Made by a program: the position numbers and the translations under genes. Under the pieces are notes generated by a model, which saw nothing but the letters and a program-made list of their open reading frames with translations, was not told the origin of the DNA and searched no databases. Source: AC-69 sp036519575 (GTDB lineage: Bacteria; Actinomycetota; UBA4738; HRBIN12). Taken from it: a stretch of DNA of 25,795 nucleotides. Numbering within the stretch: the stretch's first letter is position 1; each line of letters opens with the position of its first letter. The stretch is from contig DATDKZ010000087.1 in assembly GCA_036519575.1 (NCBI GenBank), positions 1-25,795 on the forward strand. The letters are read 5' to 3'. Below are positions 8,176-15,808 of this stretch, piece by piece.

Positions 8176-9576
8176 ATGCAGCAGCTGGATGCGGACGTCC
8201 TACTCGGCGATCGATACCGGCTTGTCCGGATGATCGGCTCGGGAGGCATGGGGACGGTGTGGGAGGCCGAGGACGAGACCCTGGGCCGTCCCGTGGCGGT
8301 CAAGGTGCTCTCCGAGTCGTTGGCGGCGGGCGAACACGCGGTTCGCCGGTTCGAACGCGAGGCCCAGGCGGCCGCCCGCCTCTCCGGGCCGTACATCGCC
8401 GCCGTCTACGACTTCGGTCGCTCCGACGGCCGCCCCTACATCGTGATGGAGCTGGTCCCTGGAGAGACCCTGGCGGATCGGTTGGCCCGGGAAGGTCCAC
8501 TCCCTCCGCTGGAGGCCTCCCGGATCGCCACACGGGTCGCCGAGGCCCTCGAGGAGGCCCACAGGGCCGGGATCGTCCACCGGGACGTGAAGCCCGGCAA
8601 CGTGATGCTCACCCCGGCCGGCGATGTCAAGGTGATGGACTTCGGGATCGCCGCGGCGGCGTGGGCGGAACGGGTCACCACGTCGGGCCTCGTCCTCGGC
8701 ACCCCCTCATACCTGGCGCCCGAACAAGCGAAGAGCGAGAAGACCACGCCGGCGTCCGACGTCTACGCGCTCGGTGCCATGTTGTACGAGATGGTCGCGG
8801 GCCGTCCGCCGTTCGTTGCCGAATCCCCGGTCGCCCTTGCGCTGGCACATATCCGCGAGGACCCTCGACCCCTCGACCAGGTGGCCGACGGTGTGCCCCC
8901 AAACGTCGCCTCTGCGTCCATGGCCGCGCTGGCGAAGGACCCGGCCGAGCGGCCGCCGTCCGCCGCCGCATTCGCTTCCATGCTCCGAGAACCGACCCTT
9001 CCCCTCCAGGCGATCGCCGCCCCCGAGGAGACGACCCCGCTCGCGCCCGCGGCCGGGGGTCGGGAAGAGACGACCCAGGTCACGCCCGTGGCCCCGCGCC
9101 CCGAAGACACGACCCAGGTCGCGCCCGCGGCCCCGGTCCCGGAGGAGACCGTCCCGCTGTCGCCGGTCCAACATCACGGCGACCGCCGGCGGATCCTCAT
9201 CCCGGTCGTGCTGATCGCCGCGGTGCTCCTGTTGATCCTGGCGATCCTCATGGTCGAGGCCAGGGACCGATCGATCCTCCAACGGGCCGGGCGGGAGGCT
9301 CGCGGGGGGGTCCGAGTGACCGTTCCGGAGCTGTCGGGGAAGACCATCTCCGAGGCCCAGGATGCCCTGGAGGAAGTGGGATTGGGTGTGGGCGATGTCC
9401 GGGTTCGGCCCGGGGAGGCCGGGATCGTGATCAGGAGCGACCCGCCGGCCGGCGATCGCGTACGGCGGGACACCTCGGTCACGCTGATCGTCGGCGGGAC
9501 CACGCAGCCAACGGACGAGCCTCCCGGCAAGCACCATGACCACGGGAAGCACAAGGGCCAGGAGAAGAACGACTAG
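8176..9576 (+). CDS. Transmembrane Ser/Thr protein kinase with one PASTA domain
   Basis: A PknB-like kinase of 466 residues from the ATG at 8176 (GGAG six to ten bases upstream). The catalytic domain spans about 11-275, with glycine loop GSGGMG (21-26), Lys43 in VAVKVL, catalytic loop HRDVKPGN (135-142), DFG (155-157) and a SYLAPEQ activation-segment end, so it should be active. A Thr/Pro-rich juxtamembrane linker (about 276-335) carries four 13-residue repeats. One membrane span follows (about 340-360), then a single extracellular PASTA domain (about 377-445), and a short His/Lys-rich tail. PASTA kinases sense cell-wall fragments or lipid II and control envelope growth. Multi-PASTA forms are commoner; here there is one. 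The stop overlaps that of the convergent histidine kinase. Confidence 0.95.
   Translation: MQQLDADVLLGDRYRLVRMIGSGGMGTVWEAEDETLGRPVAVKVLSESLAAGEHAVRRFEREAQAAARLSGPYIAAVYDFGRSDGRPYIVMELVPGETLADRLAREGPLPPLEASRIATRVAEALEEAHRAGIVHRDVKPGNVMLTPAGDVKVMDFGIAAAAWAERVTTSGLVLGTPSYLAPEQAKSEKTTPASDVYALGAMLYEMVAGRPPFVAESPVALALAHIREDPRPLDQVADGVPPNVASASMAALAKDPAERPPSAAAFASMLREPTLPLQAIAAPEETTPLAPAAGGREETTQVTPVAPRPEDTTQVAPAAPVPEETVPLSPVQHHGDRRRILIPVVLIAAVLLLILAILMVEARDRSILQRAGREARGGVRVTVPELSGKTISEAQDALEEVGLGVGDVRVRPGEAGIVIRSDPPAGDRVRRDTSVTLIVGGTTQPTDEPPGKHHDHGKHKGQEKND
9025..9180 (+). repeat. 39-bp coding repeat, four copies, in the kinase linker
   Basis: Four units start at 9025, 9064, 9103 and 9142, exactly 39 bases apart (the last is incomplete). 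Each codes a 13-residue module starting Glu-(Glu/Asp)-Thr-(Thr/Val)-(Pro/Gln)-(Leu/Val), at kinase residues 284, 297, 310 and 323. Modules two and three read EETTQV and EDTTQV; one and four read EETTPL and EETVPL. The rest of each module is Ala/Pro-rich. Confidence 0.85.
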
Positions 9577-11516
9577 CCGACCCGGCCGGGCGCATCCTTC
9601 GACGCCGGCCCATCCGGCAGGAACACCCTGAAGGAGGCGCCCCGGCCGGAGCGGTCCTCCACCCAGGCCCGGCCCCCGTGGAGCTCGGCGAACCCGGCGA
9701 CCAGGGAGAGGCCGATCCCGCTGCCGGGGATGTCGGCGGCCTCGGGCCCTCGGCTGAACGGCACGAAGATCTTCTCCTTCAAGTCGTCGGGAACGCCGGC
9801 CCCCTCGTCGTCCACCGAGATGAGCGCGCCGCCGTCCTGCGCTGCGACACGGATCCACACCCGCGCGTCCACCGTGTGCCGGGCCGCGTTTGCAAGCAGG
9901 TTCTCCACCATCCGCTCCACCTTGGCCTGGTCCACGGCGATGGTCACCGGCTCGGTGTCGATCTCCACCGTTCGTCCGGTGAGCGCCTCAGAGGAGACCA
10001 CCAGGCGACGGATCATCGCGGGGAGGTCCACCGGCGATCGCCGGGGCTCGACCATGCCGCGGTCCAGGCGCTCCAGGTCGAGGAGGTCGGTGAGCAGGGT
10101 CCTCAGGTGCTGGGTTCGATCGGTGAGCGACTTGAGGAGCGATCGCCGTTCGTCCGTTGACAGCTGGGAATCGAGGCGTTCCAGCGTGCTGGCCGCGCCG
10201 TGGATCGCGGTGAGTGGGTTCTGCAAGTCGTGCGAGAGCGTGTGCAACAGGGTGTTCTTGAGCCGGTCCATGGCCCGGAGCTTCTCCAGCACCTCCGCCA
10301 GCTCCTGCTCGGTGTGCTTGCGCTTGCTGATGTCGTACATGACTCCCTGGAGCACGAACGGACGGCCGGTCTGGTCGCGAACCGGGGTGGCCTCGTCCAG
10401 GATCCATCGCCATCGGCCGGCCTTGGTCTGCATCCGGTACTCCGCCCGGAACGGCTCGCCTGAGGACAGCGACCGCTCCTCCTCCTGGCGCGCCGCCGAC
10501 AGATCCTCCGGATGCGTGAACGAGGCCATCGGATGAGGATGCGCCAGCCACTCCTCGGGGGTGTACCCCAGGACCCGCTCCACCTGGGGTGAGATGTACA
10601 ACCAGTCGCCCTGTTCGCCGTACTCCGCCAGGTAGACCACGGCCGGGATCTGCTCCACCAGCGTCCGGTATTTCGCCGCGAGCTCCCAGTGGCTGGCCTC
10701 GGCGAGCTTCTGCTCGGTGACGTCGAGCATCACGCCATGCCAGAACCGAACTCCGGACATCGGATCCTCCACCACGTTCGCCACGTCCTGGAACCACACG
10801 ACGCGGCCGTCCCGCGCGATCATGCGGTACTCCGAGGTGAACGTGCCGGTCTCGAGCGATCCCCGATCGTCCTTGACGACCCGATCGCGGTCATCCGGGT
10901 GCATGGCCCGGATCCACAGCTCGGGGTCTGCCTGCCACTCGAACGGCGTGTAGCCCAGGATGGACTCGGCTTGCGGGCTGATGTACACGTCCCGGTACCC
11001 GATGGGACTGGTCTCGTCCTCGATCTCGGTGTAGGTGATGGCCGGGATCTGCTCGACCAGGGCCCGATACCGGACTTCGGCCTCACGGAACTCGTAGTAG
11101 CGAGCCCCCGCCGCCACGCGTCCGGCATCGTCGAAGGCTCGCACCACGACGATCCGGTCATCCCCGTCGGTGACCGACTCCGCCCACAGCCGAAGGACCC
11201 GGGCCTCGCCCGAGGGCGTCAGCACGTGGGCGTCGAATCCGTCGATAGCTCCGCGCTCGCGCAGAAGGTCCCTGGCTCGATCGTCCCCCATCGATGAGAA
11301 GAACCCGAGTTCCTTGGTGGTGTGGCCCACTACATCGTCTCGGTCCCGGTCCACCAGGAACAGGAACGCGTCGTTCGCATCCAGGATCATCCCGTCGAGC
11401 TGGGCGAGCAGGATCCCGAGTGAGCTGAGGTTGAAGACGCGGGCCGCGAGGCCCTCGCTTTCGGGCTCGGTCAGCTTAGGAATCATCGGCTCAAGCATCG
11501 GCCGGTCGGGGGACAC
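9573..11516 (-). CDS. Soluble three-PAS sensor histidine kinase
   Basis: A 647-residue protein with no membrane span: PAS1 (about 27-140), PAS2 (147-270), PAS3 (282-400), HisKA dimerisation domain with phospho-acceptor His429 in LSHDLQNPLTAI, and a HATPase domain with N box ENLLANAARH (538-547), G1 DEGAG (570-574), F box FVPFSRG and G2 GSGIGLSL. PAS2 and PAS3 are clearly duplicated (YRALVEQIPAITY and YRTLVEQIPAVVY; both have YISPQ and LGYTP). The signal and the partner regulator are unknown, and no intact response regulator is encoded in the window. The start is uncertain: GTG 11516 gives the full frame, and ATGs at 11498 and 11486 are alternatives; none has a clear ribosome binding site. It lies 27 bases after the PBP4-type gene, so an operon is likely. 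It is convergent with the PASTA kinase, with overlapping stops. Confidence 0.92.
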   Translation of the reverse strand: MSPDRPMLEPMIPKLTEPESEGLAARVFNLSSLGILLAQLDGMILDANDAFLFLVDRDRDDVVGHTTKELGFFSSMGDDRARDLLRERGAIDGFDAHVLTPSGEARVLRLWAESVTDGDDRIVVVRAFDDAGRVAAGARYYEFREAEVRYRALVEQIPAITYTEIEDETSPIGYRDVYISPQAESILGYTPFEWQADPELWIRAMHPDDRDRVVKDDRGSLETGTFTSEYRMIARDGRVVWFQDVANVVEDPMSGVRFWHGVMLDVTEQKLAEASHWELAAKYRTLVEQIPAVVYLAEYGEQGDWLYISPQVERVLGYTPEEWLAHPHPMASFTHPEDLSAARQEEERSLSSGEPFRAEYRMQTKAGRWRWILDEATPVRDQTGRPFVLQGVMYDISKRKHTEQELAEVLEKLRAMDRLKNTLLHTLSHDLQNPLTAIHGAASTLERLDSQLSTDERRSLLKSLTDRTQHLRTLLTDLLDLERLDRGMVEPRRSPVDLPAMIRRLVVSSEALTGRTVEIDTEPVTIAVDQAKVERMVENLLANAARHTVDARVWIRVAAQDGGALISVDDEGAGVPDDLKEKIFVPFSRGPEAADIPGSGIGLSLVAGFAELHGGRAWVEDRSGRGASFRVFLPDGPASKDAPGRVG

Positions 11517-11543
11517 GCTTTACGCGTTCCGGACCTTGGCCTG

Positions 11544-13319
11544 TCAGCGGGCGTTGGCCGTGAGGATCCGCACGATGGCGTCCTCGATCGAGGACGCGAT
11601 CCACTTCGGCATTCCCCGGGAGAGGATGGAGAACTCGGTCCACCCTTCCTCCTTCTCCAGCCACACCCAGCCCGAGAGGGCGGAGATGTCATCCAGGCTC
11701 CCGGTCTTGGCCCGAACCTTCACCCCGTGGAGACGGTCCTCCAGCGTGCCCTGTCCTCCGGTGGCCAGACCCTGTCGGAGCATCGAGCCCCAGGGGGCGG
11801 CCTCGGCCACCCACAGCAGCTGGACCATGCCCCGGGCCGTGACCCGATTCGCATAGGAAAGGCCCGATCCGTCGTACAGGCTGAAGTCCACGCCGTGTCC
11901 GGCCACCCAACCCCGCAGAGCAGCCGCTCCCTTGGAGATCGTCCCCGGCGGCCCTGCCGCGCTGGCCCCCAGGAGCTTCCCCAGGACCTCGGCGTAGAAG
12001 TTGTCCGAGGGCCGGTTCATCGCCACCAGGATGGAGCGCAGCGGCCGCGACTGGACGACGGCGACGTCAGCCAGTCCCTCCGGCGGCTCGCCCGCGCCCG
12101 CCTTGCCGACCACGGCCACGCCCCGCTTCTCCAGCTGCTTGGTGAGCGATCGCGCGGCGAAGGCCTCCGGCTCCCGGGTGTACCGGCCGTTCACCACGTT
12201 GCCCTGGAACGTGAGTGCCGTGGGAGGCGCCACGTTCTGGCGGCTCTGCGGGCGCCTCCATCCTCGGGCCCACCAGTCGTGCGCGAAGTAGCCGGTGGAT
12301 CCCATCACGCGGCCACGGACCTTCTCCACGCCGGCGGCCACGAGCTGGCGGGCCAGGGCACCCATGCGGGCCGCGGTGATCTCCGGATCGCCGCGGCCCA
12401 GGATCCACAGGTTGCCCTGGACCACTCCCTGCTGGAGCGAGGCCGTCGCCGCATGCGTCACGATGCGAAGGTCCGGCCCGAGTGAGTCGAGCAGCGCCAT
12501 CGACAACAGGAGCTTCTCGTTCGATGCCGGGATCCGCGGCGCGGTGTCGGCCCGCCGATACAGAACGGATCCGGGTGAGCCCACCGCGACGGACACGGCC
12601 CGCCCGGCCACAAGGTGATCGATCTTGCGCATCCAGTTTGCCTTCTCGATCCGAAGGGCGAGGACGATGCCGATGCCCGGCTCGTTCAACTCGTCCTGCT
12701 TCGGCAAGCGCAAGCGGAGCCGGACGACTCCGATGTCCTCCCATCCGAAGCACGGGCTCGTCGATGCCGAGGACGACGCGTCGAGCCGGAGCGTCTCCAC
12801 CGTTTGCCACCCCGAGCCGGACAGTCGTTGGAGATCGATGTCCTGCCCCGACTTGTCCGGCGAGACCGTGGCGTGGATCGCCGGGCAGCTCCCGGCAGTC
12901 AGCGAGGATGCGATGAGTGACGAGTCGACGAGTACGCGCACCCCCACGGCCACGGCGTCGGAGCTCACCGCCAGACATCCGCCGACGGCAACGAGGCTGA
13001 CCCGGTACTCGCCGCTGTATTGCGGACTCTCGGAAAACGAGAACGTGCCGTCCCCTGCCGTGGTGCTCGAGGCGGCCGCGGCCCAGGCCGCCGAGCCCGC
13101 TCCGAGCCACTCGAGCACCACGGGCCGGGGGCCCAGGCACGACTGCTCCGCTGCAACCGAGCCGGAGAGCTTGACCGAGTCGCCGGCCGTGATGGTAGAT
13201 GGCGACGCCACCAGGATGGCCGTCGGCGTCACGCCGGCCCCCGCCGTGCCGGACGCGGCCACGGCAAGGAGCACACACGCGGTGAGGAGCGCGGTCGGGA
13301 GGGTGCGGGCGGGGTGCAG
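11544..13319 (-). CDS. dacB: Secreted D-alanyl-D-alanine carboxypeptidase/endopeptidase (PBP4, peptidase S13)
   Basis: A penicillin-binding protein of the S13 class, which trims or cleaves peptidoglycan cross-links outside the membrane. The three active-site motifs are present: SNEK (SxxK, residues 266-269), SDN (438-440) and KTG (538-540), numbered from the start chosen here. A signal peptide (TALLTACVLLAVAASGTAGA) opens the protein. Before the catalytic part there are about 200 residues of beta-rich, Ig-like sequence with a few cysteines, an unusual extension. The frame is open to ATG 13523, but the upstream 68 codons lack the third-position GC bias, and would put a signal peptide deep inside the protein and leave 20 bases to the divergent gene. 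The best ribosome binding site (GAGGAAGGA) precedes a CTG at 13319, chosen here; TTG 13379 is another option. 591 residues. Confidence 0.85.
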   Translation of the reverse strand: MHPARTLPTALLTACVLLAVAASGTAGAGVTPTAILVASPSTITAGDSVKLSGSVAAEQSCLGPRPVVLEWLGAGSAAWAAAASSTTAGDGTFSFSESPQYSGEYRVSLVAVGGCLAVSSDAVAVGVRVLVDSSLIASSLTAGSCPAIHATVSPDKSGQDIDLQRLSGSGWQTVETLRLDASSSASTSPCFGWEDIGVVRLRLRLPKQDELNEPGIGIVLALRIEKANWMRKIDHLVAGRAVSVAVGSPGSVLYRRADTAPRIPASNEKLLLSMALLDSLGPDLRIVTHAATASLQQGVVQGNLWILGRGDPEITAARMGALARQLVAAGVEKVRGRVMGSTGYFAHDWWARGWRRPQSRQNVAPPTALTFQGNVVNGRYTREPEAFAARSLTKQLEKRGVAVVGKAGAGEPPEGLADVAVVQSRPLRSILVAMNRPSDNFYAEVLGKLLGASAAGPPGTISKGAAALRGWVAGHGVDFSLYDGSGLSYANRVTARGMVQLLWVAEAAPWGSMLRQGLATGGQGTLEDRLHGVKVRAKTGSLDDISALSGWVWLEKEEGWTEFSILSRGMPKWIASSIEDAIVRILTANAR

Positions 13320-13543
13320 GGCTTCCTTCCTCGGGCCGGGACGGGGACTGATTGTGCCCCGGCGAGGCCGCGCGCTCAAGGATGGATCTGGTTCGTTCTG
13401 CCGACCCTCGACATCGGATGCGACGGTTCGCGCCTGGTGGGCGGGTAACGATTGGGTGAACTCCCTGGCCCGTGGCTTGTGCCGGGTCGGCGCGCGGCCC
13501 ATCATGCCGCCAAGCCAGGTCATGCCACCCGGGAGGTGAACCC

Positions 13544-13777
13544 ATGCTGGAAGCCTTCGTCCTGATCCAGAACGAGGTGGGAAGGGGGGCCCACGTCGCC
13601 CGAGCCATCCGCGACCTGGACGGCGTGAGTCGGGTGGATCTCGTTACCGGTCCTTACGACGTCATCGTGCTGGCGGAGGCCGACAGCATCGACGAGTTGG
13701 GCAAGCGGGTGCTCCGGCCCATCCAGGAAGTGGACGGCGTCATCCGCACCATGACCTGCCCCGTCCTCTACCGGTAG
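13544..13777 (+). CDS. Stand-alone Lrp/AsnC ligand-binding (RAM) domain protein
   Basis: A 77-residue protein with a textbook ribosome binding site (GGAGGTGA, six bases before the ATG at 13544). It is a single RAM/AsnC effector-binding domain: AFVLIQNEVGRGAHVARAI, the VSRVDLVTGPYDVIVLAEA hairpin and the IQEVDGVIRTMTCPVL ending. There is no DNA-binding helix-turn-helix. Such short proteins form the same oligomers as Lrp C-terminal domains, bind small ligands such as amino acids, and may modulate other proteins. The gene is divergent from the PBP4 gene and lies 22 bases before the aldo/keto reductase gene, probably co-transcribed with it. The molecular role is unknown. Confidence 0.92.
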   Translation: MLEAFVLIQNEVGRGAHVARAIRDLDGVSRVDLVTGPYDVIVLAEADSIDELGKRVLRPIQEVDGVIRTMTCPVLYR

Positions 13778-13799
13778 CGGACCTCGTCGTCGAGGGCTG

Positions 13800-14600
13800 A
13801 TGGAACGTCGCCGTTTCGGGACCTCCGGCCTGGAGGTTCCGGTGATCGGCCTGGGAACGTGGAAGGTCTTCGACGTCGGATCCTCCGCCGAGCCGGGCAT
13901 TCGGGCGGTCGTGGAGACCGCGTTCGATGCAGGGACCAGGTTCGTGGACTCCTCGCCCATGTACGGAAGGGCCGAGTCGGTGGTCGGCCGCGTGCTGGGG
14001 GCGAGCGACCTTCGCCGCGAGGCCATCGTGGCCACGAAGATCTGGACCCCTTCGGCCGATGAGGGCGCCCGCCAGTTCCGGCGCCAGCTCGAGTACTTCG
14101 GGGGAACGGTGGACGTGGAGCAGGTCCACAACCTGGTCTCCTGGCGCGATCACCTCGATTGGATGCAGCGGGAGCGTGAAGGGGGACGGATCGGGTTGGT
14201 CGGCGTGACCCACTACGCGGAGTCGGCCTTCGGCGAGCTCGCGGAGGTCATGGGGACCGGACGGATCCAGGCCGTCCAGGTCCCGTACAACCCCCTGGAA
14301 CGCAGAGCCGAGCGCGACATCCTCCCGCTCGCCGAGGACCTGGGCCTGGGGGTCATCGCCATGCGTCCGTTCGCCGAGGGCGACCTCCTTCCCCCGCCCG
14401 ATCCCGGAGGCCTAGAAGAACTGGGCGTGGCCACCTGGGCCCAGGCCCTGCTGAAGTGGACCCTGTCCGATCTGCGGGTCCACGTGGCCATCCCCGCCAC
14501 GGCCGACCCGACGCATGCCGCCTCGAACGCGGCGGCGGGGCAGCCACCGTGGTTCGACCGCGAGCAACGGGAGCTCGTAGAGCGCTTGGCCTCGCGGTGA
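13800..14600 (+). CDS. Aldo/keto reductase family oxidoreductase
   Basis: A 266-residue NADPH-dependent-type oxidoreductase of the AKR fold. It has the N-terminal RRRFGTSGLEVPVIGLGTW and the catalytic tetrad Asp50 and Tyr55 in FVDSSPMYGRAE, Lys80 in VATKIW, and His110 in VEQVHN. The C-terminal part (VHVAIPATADPTH) resembles the cofactor-binding IPA(S/T) loop. It is shorter than many family members (about 300-330), with trimmed loops but no frameshift. The substrate cannot be predicted. The ATG lies 22 bases after the RAM-domain gene. Confidence 0.9.
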   Translation: MERRRFGTSGLEVPVIGLGTWKVFDVGSSAEPGIRAVVETAFDAGTRFVDSSPMYGRAESVVGRVLGASDLRREAIVATKIWTPSADEGARQFRRQLEYFGGTVDVEQVHNLVSWRDHLDWMQREREGGRIGLVGVTHYAESAFGELAEVMGTGRIQAVQVPYNPLERRAERDILPLAEDLGLGVIAMRPFAEGDLLPPPDPGGLEELGVATWAQALLKWTLSDLRVHVAIPATADPTHAASNAAAGQPPWFDREQRELVERLASR

Positions 14601-14614
14601 GCGGGGCTCCGCTC
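14599..14614 (+). terminator. GC-rich hairpin just after the aldo/keto reductase stop
   Basis: GAGCGG (14599-14604) and CCGCTC (14609-14614) form a perfect six-base stem with a GGCT loop, overlapping the TGA stop at 14598-14600. No T-tract follows, so it may be a weak terminator or simply an RNA end-protecting hairpin. The remaining bases to 14805 show no gene; they hold the short direct repeat ccgccctcga in two copies. Confidence 0.3.
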
Positions 14615-14805
14615 CGATGGCGTCGCCAAGCCCGGCCGCCCTCGACCGCCCTCGACCCCATCGAAAGGTGTACCCCGGTGCCGTGTGGCCGGTCCGTCGG
14701 TCGGGGGAAATGGACCATCGGCCGATGGCGCAGTTTGGCCCCCGGTTGGAGGATAAGCACGGGTCCGGCCCAGAGAGGGGGTGGGCCGGGCAGTCAGGAG
14801 GAGGC

Positions 14806-15195
14806 ATGACCAGCCAGAACGCCGTGTTCGTGGAGTCGGTTTCGGCCATGCTGAGGTTCGCTCAGTCCGACCCGGAGAAGGCCCGGGTGGCGCTGGCAGC
14901 CCGCGGAGACCAGGTGCTCGCGGCCCTGCGAGACTCGCTGCTGCCCGCGGCAAAGGACTCCCAGCGGATCGTGGCCCTGATCGACCTCTACATGCAGGCC
15001 ACCTTCGAGATGCTGTTCGAGGCGGCACGTTCCGACGACAGGATCGTTTTCGGCGAGGCCGAGATCAAGGCCTGGGCGGTGGCTGGGGCCCTGGACCGGG
15101 GAGCCGAAGGGGCGCTGAAGGGCGATCGGAATGCCCTGATGGCCTCGATGCGCGCGGCCGAGGCCATCCTGGGCCTCGACCTCATGTCGGCCTAG
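14806..15195 (+). CDS. Helical protein of unknown function (129 residues)
   Basis: The ATG at 14806 has a strong ribosome binding site (AGGAGGAGG). The frame upstream of it is non-coding in character. The sequence is rich in Ala, Leu and charged residues, predicted almost all helical, with no signal peptide or membrane span; I recognise no family. Segments of note are LRFAQSDPEKARVALAARGD, and LIDLYMQATFEMLFEAARSD, which could pack as a helical bundle. It lies 106 bases before the carbonic anhydrase gene on the same strand; a functional link is not shown. Confidence 0.82.
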   Translation: MTSQNAVFVESVSAMLRFAQSDPEKARVALAARGDQVLAALRDSLLPAAKDSQRIVALIDLYMQATFEMLFEAARSDDRIVFGEAEIKAWAVAGALDRGAEGALKGDRNALMASMRAAEAILGLDLMSA

Positions 15196-15301
15196 CCGGC
15201 CGACGGCTCGGGGAGGGCGACCGTCGAGGGCGCCCGTTTGACGTTTCTCCCCCACCGTGATGCGGTGGTCTCGTCACGTCGTCCGGAGGAAGGAGAAGCG
15301 C

Positions 15302-15808
15302 ATGTCCATCATGGATCGGTTCAGGAAGCGGAACGAGAAGTTCGCCAGGGACTTCGACAAGGGTGAAAAGACCTTGCCGCCCGCCCAACGGTTGGTCGTG
15401 CTCACCTGCATGGACGCCCGGCTCCATCCTGAGACGTTCCTCGGCCTAGAGATCGGCGACGCGCACGTGATCCGAAACGCCGGCGGGCGCGCGTCCGACG
15501 ACGCGCTTCGCTCGCTCATCATCTCCAGCCGCCTCCTCGGGACGCAGGAGTACGCGGTCATCCACCACACCGACTGCGGGATGCTGACCTTCAGCAACGA
15601 CGACCTTCGGGGGAAGATCGCCGCCGACACCGGCACGGACGCTTCCCACATGGACTTCCTGCCGTTCTCCGATGTCGAGGAGAGCGTCCGTGACGACGTG
15701 CGGCGCATCCGGGACAACCCGATCATCCCAGCCGGCGTCGAGGTGTCGGGGTGGGTCTACGACGTGAAGACCGGGAAGGTCCGGGAGGTCGTCCCCGCCG
15801 GCAGATGA
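15302..15808 (+). CDS. Beta-class carbonic anhydrase (small, Rv1284-like)
   Basis: A 168-residue zinc enzyme for CO2/bicarbonate interconversion. The zinc ligands and dyad are present: Cys36, Asp38 and Arg40 in TCMDAR, and His89 and Cys92 in HHTDCGML. AHVIRNAGG and SLIISSRLLGTQE also match the short actinobacterial type like M. tuberculosis Rv1284. The ATG at 15302 follows AGGAAGGAG. The TGA overlaps the ATG of the next gene (ATGA), implying translational coupling. It is probably cytoplasmic. Confidence 0.95.
   Translation: MSIMDRFRKRNEKFARDFDKGEKTLPPAQRLVVLTCMDARLHPETFLGLEIGDAHVIRNAGGRASDDALRSLIISSRLLGTQEYAVIHHTDCGMLTFSNDDLRGKIAADTGTDASHMDFLPFSDVEESVRDDVRRIRDNPIIPAGVEVSGWVYDVKTGKVREVVPAGR

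Noticed and set aside
8348..8356. tRNA T-loop-like GGTTCGAAC
   Set aside because: It lies in the kinase coding frame, with no acceptor stem or anticodon arm around it.
8259..9539. 426-codon plus-strand frame inside the PASTA kinase gene
   Set aside because: It is a +1 shadow of the kinase; only the kinase frame has motifs and a start signal.
15238..15266. TTGACG as a -35 element before the carbonic anhydrase gene
   Set aside because: No acceptable -10 element lies at the right distance (TGCGGT), so a promoter cannot be called.
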